This document shows positions 36,880-44,938 of a stretch of DNA of 58,711 bases, one piece after another. The notes beneath the pieces were generated by a model. It worked only from the letters and a program-made list of their open reading frames with translations. It made no database searches and was not told the DNA's origin. The first letter of the stretch is position 1, and each line of letters opens with the position of its first letter. The stretch comes from REEB95 sp035648735. GTDB taxonomy: Bacteria; Pseudomonadota; Alphaproteobacteria; ATCC43930; CGMCC-115725. The DNA is taken from contig DASRKX010000045.1 in the NCBI GenBank assembly GCA_035648735.1, positions 1 to 58,711 of the forward strand, read 5' to 3'. A program made the translations under genes and the position numbers.

Positions 36880-38021
36880 GCCAGCGCGCGCGGCTGACGA
36901 TCGAGGGCGGCTATTCACGCGTGCCCATCAGGGCGGCGGCCGATAGGGACCTCAGTGGCTCGGCGCTCCGCGTTTTGATTGCGCTCGGGCGTTTCGTGAA
37001 TTCCGACGGCGAATGCTGGCCGAGCATAAAAACGCTCGCGGTGGCGGCCAATCTTGACCGCCGTCATGTGCCGCGCTCATTGCGCCAGCTCGAGCGCGCA
37101 GGCTTCATTGTGCGAAAGTCCAGAATCGATGCCGCCGGTGACCGCGGATCGAACATTTACACCGTCTCCTTTGATCCCGACACGGCGCTGGGTGTCACCT
37201 CACCGGGTGACACCAGTAGCACCACGCACGGTGAAACGGTGTCACCGTCTCCGGCGCTGGGTGTCACCTCACCGGGTGACACCAGTAGCACCACGCACGG
37301 CGATACGGTGTCACCTCACGAGGCGATACCTGGTGTCACCATGGGTGGTGCCCTAAGTATCCCAACCGTCGAAGCACCCAATTTAAGCATCCCAAAAGTG
37401 CGCGATGATGGATTCGATCAATTTTTCGAGGCGTACCCAAAACGGGGCACCAGCGAAGAATACGCCGCGCGCAAGGCTTGGCCGGCGGCAATCGAGGCGG
37501 CGAGCGGCAGCGAGCAGATCGTGGCCGGCGCGCGGCGTTACGCCGAGGAGTGTCGCGGCAGACAGGCCAAGTTCATCTCGCGCCCTTCGACCTGGCTCGC
37601 CGAGCGTCGCTGGGTTTACGAGCACGTTGGATCGTCCACCGCGGCCGTCGACTCGCGCGCCGCGGACACGGCCAGGCGAAAGCATTTCGTCTGGCAGATC
37701 ACAAAGAATATCAGGGCGGGGCGCGAGCAGCCGACCGCCTCGGACTGCGCGCAGCTCGTGCGCGATCGGGCCGTTACACTCAAAGAAGCGGCGAAATATC
37801 TGGGGATGACGCCGGCGGCATTCGCCGGCGCGCATTCGATAGCGATGCAGGATGACGCTGCACCGTTGACCGCCCTGCCGCCGCGCCAGACGACAATGAT
37901 CTTGCCGATCGATGGTGGTGCGCCAGCGGCTCGGCACGGCGACGGTGCGACGGTTGACGCAGATTGGCCCGAAATCCCGTTGTTCTTGGACAGGCGCCTG
38001 CGCAAGGCGAGCGCGCCATGA
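36876..38021 (+). CDS. Replication initiator of lambda-O type (winged helix plus iteron-coding linker)
   Basis: A 381-residue protein. Residues about 22-90 form a winged-helix domain (SGSALRVLIALGRFVNSDGE, SIKTLAVAANLDRRHVPRSL, LERAGFIVRK). A linker (about 103-160) consists of two 23-residue repeats (ALGVTSPGDTSSTTHG...). A domain common to phage replication proteins follows (FDQFFEAYPKRGTSEEYAAR...SRPSTWLAERRWV, about 180-250). The repeats in the DNA contain iterons. No helicase or loader gene is visible, so it probably uses host DnaB. The ATG overlaps the upstream stop. Confidence 0.75.
   Translation: MSQRARLTIEGGYSRVPIRAAADRDLSGSALRVLIALGRFVNSDGECWPSIKTLAVAANLDRRHVPRSLRQLERAGFIVRKSRIDAAGDRGSNIYTVSFDPDTALGVTSPGDTSSTTHGETVSPSPALGVTSPGDTSSTTHGDTVSPHEAIPGVTMGGALSIPTVEAPNLSIPKVRDDGFDQFFEAYPKRGTSEEYAARKAWPAAIEAASGSEQIVAGARRYAEECRGRQAKFISRPSTWLAERRWVYEHVGSSTAAVDSRAADTARRKHFVWQITKNIRAGREQPTASDCAQLVRDRAVTLKEAAKYLGMTPAAFAGAHSIAMQDDAAPLTALPPRQTTMILPIDGGAPAARHGDGATVDADWPEIPLFLDRRLRKASAP
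37183..37340. repeat. Iteron array: seven GGTGwCACC sites in a 69-bp tandem duplication (candidate replication origin)
   Basis: GGTGTCACC or its inverse GGTGACACC occurs at 37191, 37206, 37238, 37260, 37275, 37307 and 37332. The first six come from two 69-bp copies (37183-37251 and 37252-37320). The 15-bp-spaced pairs are inverted with respect to each other. The array lies inside the initiator gene, as in phage lambda, and is followed by relatively AT-rich DNA (about 37344-37420) with two TAAGyATCCCAA repeats. Confidence 0.7.
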
Positions 38022-38176
38022 CCGCCTCAGCCGGCGCGCAATCGTCGATAAACCCGCAGGAAACCGAAGCGGAAGGGGTAGGGGGTTCGGGTCCACGGCC
38101 GTTTCGACCGCGCAACCGGCTTGCCCAAAGACGTGCGTTTATTTTGCCCCGGTTGAACCAGGATTTTGATCGGTGA
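38018..38176 (+). CDS. Small hypothetical protein of the element
   Basis: A 52-residue protein starting with an ATGA overlap on the initiator stop and ending in a GTGA overlap with the terminase start. No domain recognised; the second half is basic (RPFRPRNRLAQRRAFILPRL). Position and coupling at both ends are the support. Confidence 0.5.
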   Translation: MTASAGAQSSINPQETEAEGVGGSGPRPFRPRNRLAQRRAFILPRLNQDFDR

Positions 38177-38532
38177 CGGCGAAAGCGCTGAAATCGCCGC
38201 CCACGCCGCAGGCGCCGCGCCATCTGGAACCGGCGACGCGCGCCTGGTGGCGTCAGGTGGCGCGCGCTTATGAGCTCGAACCGCACCATTTTCGGCTGCT
38301 GGCACTCGCGGGTGAGGCGTGGGATCGGGGCACCGCGGCGCGCGTCGCCATCGTCGAGCACGGGCTGACGTTCATCGATCGCTTCGGCGCGCCGCACGCG
38401 CGCCCGGAGGTCGCGATCGAGCGCGATAGCCGCATCGCCTTCGCGCGCCTGATCCGCGAGCTCGATCTCGACGTCGATCCGCCCGCGGAACAGCGCCGTG
38501 CCCCCGCGATCGTCTCAAATCGGAGAAATTGA
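38173..38532 (+). CDS. Phage terminase small subunit, P27 family
   Basis: DNA-recognition subunit of a packaging terminase, 119 aa. The P27/Terminase_4 pattern is clear: HLEPATRAWWRQVARAYELE (about 17-36), HHFRLLALAGEAWDR, then DRFGAPHARPEVAIERDSRI and FARLIRELDLD. GTG start overlapping the upstream stop. No large subunit gene follows, which is unusual since the two normally sit together. Confidence 0.85.
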   Translation: MTAKALKSPPTPQAPRHLEPATRAWWRQVARAYELEPHHFRLLALAGEAWDRGTAARVAIVEHGLTFIDRFGAPHARPEVAIERDSRIAFARLIRELDLDVDPPAEQRRAPAIVSNRRN

Positions 38533-38750
38533 TGCCCGTCAAACGCCGCCGCGACAAGCGGAAGCTGATTTATCCGCCGGTGATCGAAGCTCTCATCGCG
38601 GGCGAGACCATCGAACCCACCGATGAAAACCGGAGCGCCATTCTCGGCGTCGTCTACTTTAACGAATTTCCCGAGTTGCCAAAATCCGCACAAGACCGCG
38701 CCCGCGCGTTTCTGCTCGATTGCCGCGACGTGCCGCGCCTGCCGAAATGA
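38532..38750 (+). CDS. Small hypothetical protein of the element
   Basis: A 72-residue protein (RRRDKRKLIYPPVIEALIAG, then EFPELPKSAQDRARAFLLDC). The ATG overlaps the terminase stop as TGATG and the stop overlaps the next start as ATGA. No family recognised. It stands where a large terminase would usually begin but is far too short. Confidence 0.6.
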   Translation: MPVKRRRDKRKLIYPPVIEALIAGETIEPTDENRSAILGVVYFNEFPELPKSAQDRARAFLLDCRDVPRLPK

Positions 38751-39082
38751 CCGCGACTGATCCACGCCGCTTGCTCGCTGACATCCTCGCGGCGCTTCGC
38801 TCGGCCGGCGCCGGTGAGGCCGAGCTGATCGAGCGCGCAATCGACATCAGAGCCACCGAGCGCAACGATCCGCGACTTCGGCAGATCGGCGAAGATGTAT
38901 CTCGGCGCTTCGGTGGGCGCCCCGTGATCGATGACTCCGCCGCCATCGCAATGATAGCCGCGATGGTCGCCGCCGGCGCGCCGCGCTCGACCGCGCTGGC
39001 GCGTGCGGTTAAGCGCTTCTCGCGCGCCGGCGAGCGGCCCGACAGTGTGCGCCGTCGCCTGGCTATAAAAATCCGGAAATAA
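38747..39082 (+). CDS. Hypothetical protein of the element
   Basis: A 111-residue helical protein (RRLLADILAALRSAGAGEAE; AIAMIAAMVAAGAPRSTALA) with a basic C-terminus ending RLAIKIRK. Coupled to the upstream gene by ATGA. No family recognised. A 39-bp gap separates it from the next gene. Confidence 0.6.
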   Translation: MTATDPRRLLADILAALRSAGAGEAELIERAIDIRATERNDPRLRQIGEDVSRRFGGRPVIDDSAAIAMIAAMVAAGAPRSTALARAVKRFSRAGERPDSVRRRLAIKIRK

Positions 39083-39121
39083 CGTCATGATTCCGAAATC
39101 CGCCGTGGTCTTGTCGTTGTT

Positions 39122-39718
39122 ATGAAAAACACCCGACCGACCGACCCCAGCATCAACGTCCTCGCCATTCTCGACCAGCGCCTCGCAGAGCTTGAGCGAC
39201 GCCGCGTCTCGATCACGGCGGAAATCCTTCGCCTCGAAAAAGGTGGCGCGCAATCGATCGCGCCTGATGCGGTCCCGAAAACCGAGCAGAGGGCCTATGA
39301 ACTGTTGGCTGGCGGCGGCGCCTCGATCGTACCGCCCGAGCCCATCGGTGCAACGCTGCACGGGCTTATCACCGAGCGCCAGGCAATCGATCGAGCGCTC
39401 TTCCTCGGCGCGCAGCGTGCATTTCGGCTGCGCATCGAGACGACGGCTCAGCTCGTCGAAAGTCGCAAGCACGAATGGCGCGAGCTCATCCGCGAGCACG
39501 CCAAAATCCTGATTGAGTTGCGGCGCTCGAATCAACGACGCCAGGCTTTCCGGCAAGCGCTCGTGACCGACACCGGCGGCCTGCATGTTTCGCTGCCGCA
39601 TGATCGCCAGAGCGGCTTGATCCACGGCCCCCGCATCGTCAGTGACCAGATCTATACGTGGCTCGAGGAGTTGGTCGCTGGCGGGGTCATTTCGCGCAAG
39701 GAATTAGGGGATGCGTGA
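39122..39718 (+). CDS. Hypothetical coiled-coil protein upstream of the capsid gene
   Basis: A 198-residue protein with a predicted coiled coil at about 14-40 (ILDQRLAELERRRVSITAEI) and another helical stretch at about 95-145. The C-terminal DQIYTWLEELVAGGVISR is amphipathic. Its position just before the major capsid would suit a scaffold or head-assembly factor, an inference. No clear ribosome-binding site. The stop overlaps the capsid start by eight bases. Confidence 0.65.
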   Translation: MKNTRPTDPSINVLAILDQRLAELERRRVSITAEILRLEKGGAQSIAPDAVPKTEQRAYELLAGGGASIVPPEPIGATLHGLITERQAIDRALFLGAQRAFRLRIETTAQLVESRKHEWRELIREHAKILIELRRSNQRRQAFRQALVTDTGGLHVSLPHDRQSGLIHGPRIVSDQIYTWLEELVAGGVISRKELGDA

Positions 39719-40784
39719 GCCCCTACGATACGGGAGGCTGAAAGCCTTCACCGGCCCGCGCGCCGAAGAGCGCGCCCACAGGGCAGGCACGTGGGCAAGA
39801 GCGACGCTGTTCGGCGACGCCAATGCAAAACTCTGGTGCCGCGACAACTCGATTGCGCTCACGAAGGCGAGCGCCGAAAGCCCGAACACTGCCGGCGGCT
39901 TTCTCGTGCCGGACGAGCTGCTCCGATCGATCGTCAATCTCCGCGAACTGGCTGGCGCATTCCGCCAAGCTGCCGAGATCGTGCCGATGAGCCGCGACAC
40001 GCTCAACTGGCCGCGTCGCACCGGCGGCCTCACTGCCTACTTCCTCGCCGAGAACACCGCGCCGCCGGAATCGCAGGTGACGTTCGATAGCATCGGCCTC
40101 ACCGCCAAGAAGATCGGCGCGCTCGTGAAAATGTCCAGCGAACTTGCCGATGACTCCGCCGCCGACATCGGTGAATTCCTCGCAAGCGAAGTCGCCTATG
40201 CCTTCGCCGCCAAGGAAGACGATTGCGGCTTCAACGGCGACGGCACCTCGACCTATGGCGGGATGCGCGGTGTTGCGCAGCTCATTCTCGACGGCACCCA
40301 CGCCGCCGCCAAAGTGACGGCCGCGACCGGCCATAACACCTTCGGCACGCTCGACGCGACCGACCTAGCCGCGCTCATCGCGGCCGTTCAGGCGATCGCG
40401 CTGCCCGGCGCGCGCTGGTACTGCACGGTCTTCGCCTATGCAAACACGTTCTGCCGCTTGGCCGCCGCGAACGGTGGAGGCCATACCGCTGCGATGGTCA
40501 ACGGCAGGCTCGAAGCGAGCTACCTCGGCTTCCCGATCGTGATCTCGCAGAAACTGCCCCAGATCGGCACATCGCTGAGCGGTTCCGTGATGATGCTGTT
40601 CGGCGACCTTTCCCTCGCTGCCGCGCTGGGCGAGCGTCGCGGCGTCACCGTCCGGCGCCTCGCCGAGCGTTTCGCCGACGCCGACCAGATCGGCATCATG
40701 GGCACCGAGCGTTTCAACATCAATGTCCACGACCTCGGCACGAACACCGCCGCCGGGCCGATTGCCGGCCTGGTCGCGCCATGA
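39711..40784 (+). CDS. HK97-family phage major capsid protein
   Basis: Shell protein, 357 aa. The HK97-fold pattern is clear: TAGGFLVPDELLRSIVNL (about 62), the N-arm/E-loop region IVPMSRDTLNWPRRTGG, FDSIGLTAKKIGALVKMSSELADDS (read in parts, about 125-148), ALPGARWYCTVFAYANTF (about 224), YLGFPIVISQKLPQ, and the C-terminal RRLAERFADADQIGIMGTERF. It lacks a long N-terminal delta scaffold domain. The stop overlaps the start of a 33-codon ORF as ATGA. Confidence 0.9.
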   Translation: MREPLRYGRLKAFTGPRAEERAHRAGTWARATLFGDANAKLWCRDNSIALTKASAESPNTAGGFLVPDELLRSIVNLRELAGAFRQAAEIVPMSRDTLNWPRRTGGLTAYFLAENTAPPESQVTFDSIGLTAKKIGALVKMSSELADDSAADIGEFLASEVAYAFAAKEDDCGFNGDGTSTYGGMRGVAQLILDGTHAAAKVTAATGHNTFGTLDATDLAALIAAVQAIALPGARWYCTVFAYANTFCRLAAANGGGHTAAMVNGRLEASYLGFPIVISQKLPQIGTSLSGSVMMLFGDLSLAAALGERRGVTVRRLAERFADADQIGIMGTERFNINVHDLGTNTAAGPIAGLVAP

Positions 40785-40882
40785 TTTTATCGCCAGCCGC
40801 CGAGCGCCTCCACGCTCGACGCCAGCGCGGCACGCGCCTCCGCCAGGGCCGCGTGCCGCGCCCCTTATTGGTGCGCGCATGA
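40781..40882 (+). CDS. 33-residue micro-ORF between capsid and protease genes
   Basis: ATG overlaps the capsid stop (ATGA) and its own stop overlaps the protease start (ATGA). The peptide is Arg-rich (MILSPAAERLHARRQRGTRL...). Without it the ribosome would cross a 94-base gap between capsid and protease in an operon that is otherwise tightly coupled. It may be a real small protein or just a coupling ORF. Confidence 0.45.
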   Translation: MILSPAAERLHARRQRGTRLRQGRVPRPLLVRA

Positions 40883-41766
40883 CCGGCATTGTCGGCCTCC
40901 GCGATTTCGCCGCGCGGCTCCGTGGCGGCGAGACTGAGGCATCCATCCTCGGTCCGGTCTCAAATCGAACCGCGAAGTTGGTGGCGCCCGCCGGAAAAAT
41001 GAGCTTCGTCGACGAGGCGTCAAGATCGGCCCGCTTCGCCATATCGAATCCCTCCGTCGATCTCGCCGCAGATTCAATCGACGAAAATGGTTGGGTGCTT
41101 GATAACTTCAACAAGAATTCGCTGGTTCTGTGGAATCACGATTCGTCTACGCCCGCGATCGCGAGGGCGGTGAAGACGGGCCTTGAAGGCAAAGAGTTAA
41201 TGTCGACCGCGATATTCGCCCCGCGCGACGTTCACCCGCTTGCCGATACGGTCTATCAGTTGATCAAGCTCGGCTTCCTACGAGCCGCCAGCGTCGGGTT
41301 CATTCCGCTCTCGTGGTCTTTCTCTGGAGATAAAAACAGAATTGGCGGCATCGACATTAAGCGCCAGAGCCTTCTCGAGTGGAGTATTTGCAATATTCCC
41401 TGCAACCCCGACTGTCTCGTGGTTGGCCGCGCGAAGGGAATCGACACGACACCGATGGCAAAGTGGGCGACTCGCGCCCTTGATCAAAATCAGCCTGGAT
41501 TGATGTCGCGCCAAAATCTCGAAGACATCCGAAGCGCCTCGCTCGGGCGGCCCATACCGCGCCGCTCGGCGACGCCGGCCGAGCGTCAAGCGACCGCCCG
41601 GAGGCACAAGATCGAGGCTGAGCTTCTTCTCGATGGGTACTCGGCGCCGACGCCGGCCGAGCGTCACGCAACTGCCCGGAGGCATAAAGCCGAAGCCGAT
41701 CTTCTCCTCGATGGCTACTCGGCGGAATCGGCGCGCAAGATCGTCGACAAACGGGGCGGACGATGA
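40879..41766 (+). CDS. HK97-family prohead protease
   Basis: Serine protease that matures the prohead, 295 aa. The core has SVDLAADSIDENGWVLDNFN (about 58-77), LWNHDSSTPAIARA with the catalytic histidine (about 86), and the FLRAASVGFIPLSW segment with the catalytic serine (about 135-148). The C-terminal tail carries two 26-residue repeats. It comes after the capsid gene, the reverse of the usual protease-capsid order. Start by ATGA coupling. Confidence 0.88.
   Translation: MTGIVGLRDFAARLRGGETEASILGPVSNRTAKLVAPAGKMSFVDEASRSARFAISNPSVDLAADSIDENGWVLDNFNKNSLVLWNHDSSTPAIARAVKTGLEGKELMSTAIFAPRDVHPLADTVYQLIKLGFLRAASVGFIPLSWSFSGDKNRIGGIDIKRQSLLEWSICNIPCNPDCLVVGRAKGIDTTPMAKWATRALDQNQPGLMSRQNLEDIRSASLGRPIPRRSATPAERQATARRHKIEAELLLDGYSAPTPAERHATARRHKAEADLLLDGYSAESARKIVDKRGGR
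41571..41726 (+). repeat. Two 78-bp tandem repeats in the protease gene tail
   Basis: Copies at 41571-41648 and 41649-41726 encode TPAERxATARRHKxEAxLLLDGYSA twice (x marks differences). The DNA copies have diverged at synonymous and nonsynonymous sites, so the duplication is not recent. Confidence 0.85.
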
Positions 41767-42044
41767 CGGCAGCCATACCGGCCTCGGTGGGCGCACGGGA
41801 CACTCGACCCTTCGCGATCGCGTTCAATCTCGCTGCCGCGCCGACGCAGGACCAGGCCGCCGTGCCGGGGCCCTGGCGTACGTTCACCGTCGAACGCGGA
41901 GGCCTGGGCGCGCTCATCGAAGATGGTCGATTCAACGCAATGCTGCTCGCGCTCGCGCCGGTGGTCGTGATCTTCGAAGACGCGTTGGATGCGAACGCGA
42001 TCCTCGACGCGCTGGCCGCTGCGCGCCGCCGCCGGATGAACTGA
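41763..42044 (+). CDS. Hypothetical protein of the element
   Basis: A 93-residue protein with an ATGA overlap on the protease stop. The N-terminus is disordered-looking; the second half is hydrophobic and helical (MLLALAPVVVIFEDALDANA, ILDALAAARRRR). No family recognised. Between structural genes, so perhaps a head-tail joining factor, without evidence. Confidence 0.6.
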   Translation: MTAAIPASVGARDTRPFAIAFNLAAAPTQDQAAVPGPWRTFTVERGGLGALIEDGRFNAMLLALAPVVVIFEDALDANAILDALAAARRRRMN

Positions 42045-42052
42045 GCGGCGCC

Positions 42053-42298
42053 ATGCGCGGCAGGGTCAAATTCTTCGATGCGATAAAGGGTTTCGGATTT
42101 CTAGTCTCCGACGATTCGACGATTGGCGACGCCTTCGTCGGACGGCGTACCCTACACGAAAGCGGAATCACCGAGCTACGCGACGGCGCGACGGTGGAGT
42201 ACGAATTCGATCGCCAAGCCGATGGCCGCATCCGCGCCAGAAATCTGATCTTGATCGAAGCCGCGGCGAGCGGTGGGGTGAGCCGATGCGCGGGCTGA
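42053..42298 (+). CDS. Cold-shock-domain protein 1
   Basis: An 81-residue protein with a cold-shock fold: GRVKFFDAIKGFGFLVSDD (RNP1-like KGFGFL), then GDAFVGRRTLHESGI in the RNP2 position and AVEYEF-type ATVEYEFDRQADGRIRARNL. RNP2 has 'AFV' in place of the usual 'vFvH', so nucleic-acid binding may differ. It starts eight bases after the previous stop and overlaps the second CSD gene by 13 bases. Confidence 0.8.
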   Translation: MRGRVKFFDAIKGFGFLVSDDSTIGDAFVGRRTLHESGITELRDGATVEYEFDRQADGRIRARNLILIEAAASGGVSRCAG

Positions 42299-42516
42299 TA
42301 AAAATGACCAACCCGGAAAAAGGGTTCGGCTTCATTCACGCGCCCGCCGGCGCCGCCGATATATTCTTCGGCGAGGCCGGCCTCGATGGCGACATCCGAG
42401 ATCTTCGGGCCGGTGATGCCGTCGAGTTCGATCTGATGGACCAGCGCGACGGCCGCGTCCGCGCCATACACATTCGCCCGATCGCGTCGGCGCCGGCCAC
42501 CGCTGGGCGCGCCTGA
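42286..42516 (+). CDS. Cold-shock-domain protein 2
   Basis: A 76-residue protein with a clearer cold-shock domain: RGLIKMTNPEKGFGFIHAP (RNP1 KGFGFI), AADIFFGEAGL (RNP2-like DIFF), then RAGDAVEFDLMDQRDGRVRA. It overlaps CSD 1 by 13 bases and stops one base before the tape-measure ATG. Two distinct CSD genes between prohead protease and tape measure are unusual. Confidence 0.85.
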   Translation: MRGLIKMTNPEKGFGFIHAPAGAADIFFGEAGLDGDIRDLRAGDAVEFDLMDQRDGRVRAIHIRPIASAPATAGRA

Positions 42517-42517
42517 G

Positions 42518-44938
42518 ATGGCCGAAGGAAATCTCACACTCCGCGTTGTTGCCGACGTCACAGACCTACAGGCGAAGCTCGCCATTGCCAAAAGCAATGT
42601 GGTTGCATTCAGCAGCGAAACACGGGCGCTCGCCAATCAATATCGCGAGGCCGGCGATGCCGGCGCGATGCAGTTCATTCCGGCGCTGGAAAAAAGCGCC
42701 CACAGCGCGGCCGCCGCCAAGGCGCAGGTCGCGGCGCTCAATAGCCAGCTTCAAAAGACCGCCGCCTCTGCCGGCGGCTTCCGCGAGATATTCAATTTCG
42801 GAGCAGGCGGCAGTTTCACCGCGCGCCTGCGCGAGGCCACCAGCCTCATCAGCGGCCTCGGCGAGGTCTTGGCCGCCGGCTTCGCAGCCAAGATGATGGT
42901 CGGCGCGATCGAGGGCACCGCCAAGCTCGGCGCCGAGCTGAATAAGCTCTCCAAGATCACCGGCGTTTCGGTCGAGACGCTGAGCGGCTGGCACTACGGC
43001 GCCGACCAGATGTCGGTCAGCGCCGAGGCGCTCGACACGGCGATGGTGCGGCTCGGCCGTAACGTCCAGATGGCGCTCTCGACGCCGTCTAGCCAGGCCG
43101 CCAAGGCGTTCGAGCTTCTTGGTCTCTCCCAGGATTACCTGAAGGCGAACAGCAACGATCTACAAGCCGTCCTAATGAAGATGGCGGATGCGTTTCACAC
43201 CCACGCCGACGGTGCAAATGCCGACGCCTTGGCCCAGGCGACGATGAGCCGCTCCGGCGCCCAGCTTCTCCCCTTCCTGCGCCTCGGCAGCCAGGCCATC
43301 GCCGACCTGACGCAGAAGAACAAGGATCTCGGCGGCGAAATCGACGGGCCGATGGCTGAGGCCATGGAGCGGCACGTCCAGCTCGTCAAGGACATGGGTA
43401 CGTCCTGGGAAGGCTTTTGGATCACGCTTACAAATAAAATAATTCCAACGCTTAATGCTCTGTTCTCTACGATTACTGCGAATTTGACTGGTGATGCGAT
43501 GCGCCAGTACACCGCCATGGTGATGGATGAGGCGGCGGGCGCTACTGGAGGGGAGCGCATAGGCACGACCGCGCGTCCGTCCCCGGAAGGCTCGACGGCC
43601 ACGGGCGCGCCAGGTTCTGCGCCCGGGCCCGGCGCGGCGGCCGCAGGCAAGGCCAGCGGCGATAGCCAGTTGCCCCAGTTCGGCAACATGGACGCCTCGA
43701 CCGGCGGCGTAACCGCCGTCGAGAAGTTCCGCGCCCAGGTCGCGGAAATGGAGGCCACTTGGCGTGGCGCGCACACCGCGATGCTCGCCGAATCTGTCCG
43801 CATGTGGCAGGCCGACCTCGCCACTGCCGGCCTCTCTCAAAAGGAAAAGTACGAGGTACAAAGTAGCCTCACCGCCGCCACGCACGCGCTCAATCAGGCG
43901 GTGGCCACGGAATCGGCGACGATCGCCCGGCAGGACGCCGACACCGACCTGCAAATATCGAAGATGAAACTCTCGGCGACGAAGAACACGCTCGACGAGG
44001 AACTGGCCGCGCGCAAGATCACCGCGGCGCAATGGCTCACCGCCATGCAGGCCGAGGTCGCGCAGGAATACGCGCTCGACAAGCAGCGCCTCGACAACGA
44101 GCTGGCGAGCCTGACGCCGCTCACCGCCGAATACGACCGGGTCTACAACCAAATCCGGATGCTGAAGGCCAAGAACGTCGCCGATCTGGCGGCGCTCGAC
44201 AAGCAGGCGGCGGCCAATTCCACGCGGGAAGCGCAGGCCGCGGCGAGAGATTGGGAGAATTCTTTCAAGCCGATCAACAGCGCCTTCAACACCATGATCA
44301 GCGGCATAGTTTCCGGCCGTAACACGCTGGGACAAACGCTGCGCTCCGCGGCGCAGCAATGGGTGACGCAGGAGATCGAAGCCGACGCCCAGGTTCTCCT
44401 TCATAAGCTGGAAAACTACGCTGCAGAGCTCGCGGGCGTGGAAATCAGCGAAGCCAGCAAGCAAGCAGCGCAGGCGACGACGAACACCATGAGCCTAGCG
44501 GGGCTCGCCGCCAAAGCCTTGAAAGCGATCTTCACCTATGCCGCCGAAGCCTTTGGCGGAGTTTTCGCCAACCAGGCGCCCGCCGAAGGGCCCTATGCGG
44601 CCATTCCAGCCGCTGCCGCCAGTGCGGCGGTTCTCGGCGTCACTGGGATGGTCTCGGCCGAAGGCGGAATGTGGACCGTGCCGGGCAACACCCTAGCCGT
44701 GCTGCACCCGCAAGAGAGCGTATGGCCGGCCGGACCAGCCGCAGCAGCGCGCGATTTCTTCGCCAATGGCGGCCAGCGCGGCGCCCAGGCCGGCGGTGTC
44801 AGCGTCGAGCCGCACTTTCATATCCATGCGATCGACACGCAGACCGGCGCAAGCTTCTTGGTCAAAAATATGCCCCTAATCGCCAAGCAGATCGCAAAGA
44901 CGCTTCAAGCCAACCCGAGCTGGCGCGGCAATTATTGA
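42518..44938 (+). CDS. Phage tail tape-measure protein
   Basis: Sets tail length and helps DNA entry, 806 aa. The N-terminal 110 residues are coiled coil (LQAKLAIAKSNVVAFSSETR). A membrane-like segment at about 112-132 (ISGLGEVLAAGFAAKMMVGA) precedes the conserved LNKLSKITGVSVETLSGWHY (about 146). A Gly/Ala-rich insert lies at about 345-385, a long coiled coil at about 400-570, and the C-terminal EGGMWTVPGNTLAVLHPQES is typical of tape-measure ends. TGATG couples it to the next gene. Tail tube and chaperone genes are missing upstream. Confidence 0.85.
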   Translation: MAEGNLTLRVVADVTDLQAKLAIAKSNVVAFSSETRALANQYREAGDAGAMQFIPALEKSAHSAAAAKAQVAALNSQLQKTAASAGGFREIFNFGAGGSFTARLREATSLISGLGEVLAAGFAAKMMVGAIEGTAKLGAELNKLSKITGVSVETLSGWHYGADQMSVSAEALDTAMVRLGRNVQMALSTPSSQAAKAFELLGLSQDYLKANSNDLQAVLMKMADAFHTHADGANADALAQATMSRSGAQLLPFLRLGSQAIADLTQKNKDLGGEIDGPMAEAMERHVQLVKDMGTSWEGFWITLTNKIIPTLNALFSTITANLTGDAMRQYTAMVMDEAAGATGGERIGTTARPSPEGSTATGAPGSAPGPGAAAAGKASGDSQLPQFGNMDASTGGVTAVEKFRAQVAEMEATWRGAHTAMLAESVRMWQADLATAGLSQKEKYEVQSSLTAATHALNQAVATESATIARQDADTDLQISKMKLSATKNTLDEELAARKITAAQWLTAMQAEVAQEYALDKQRLDNELASLTPLTAEYDRVYNQIRMLKAKNVADLAALDKQAAANSTREAQAAARDWENSFKPINSAFNTMISGIVSGRNTLGQTLRSAAQQWVTQEIEADAQVLLHKLENYAAELAGVEISEASKQAAQATTNTMSLAGLAAKALKAIFTYAAEAFGGVFANQAPAEGPYAAIPAAAASAAVLGVTGMVSAEGGMWTVPGNTLAVLHPQESVWPAGPAAAARDFFANGGQRGAQAGGVSVEPHFHIHAIDTQTGASFLVKNMPLIAKQIAKTLQANPSWRGNY

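Noticed and set aside
37183..37340. CRISPR array
   Set aside because: The repeats are 9-bp sites inside a tandem duplication in a coding region, with no variable spacers or cas genes. Iterons fit better.
38532..39718. Possible portal or large terminase in the slot after the small terminase
   Set aside because: The three frames here are short (72, 111 and 198 aa) and show no Walker motifs or portal-like features by eye. Sensitive profile searches would be needed to exclude remote similarity.
43172..44464. 430-codon minus-strand frame opposite the tape-measure gene
   Set aside because: Arg/Gly-rich shadow. The plus strand has a tape-measure pattern and operon coupling.
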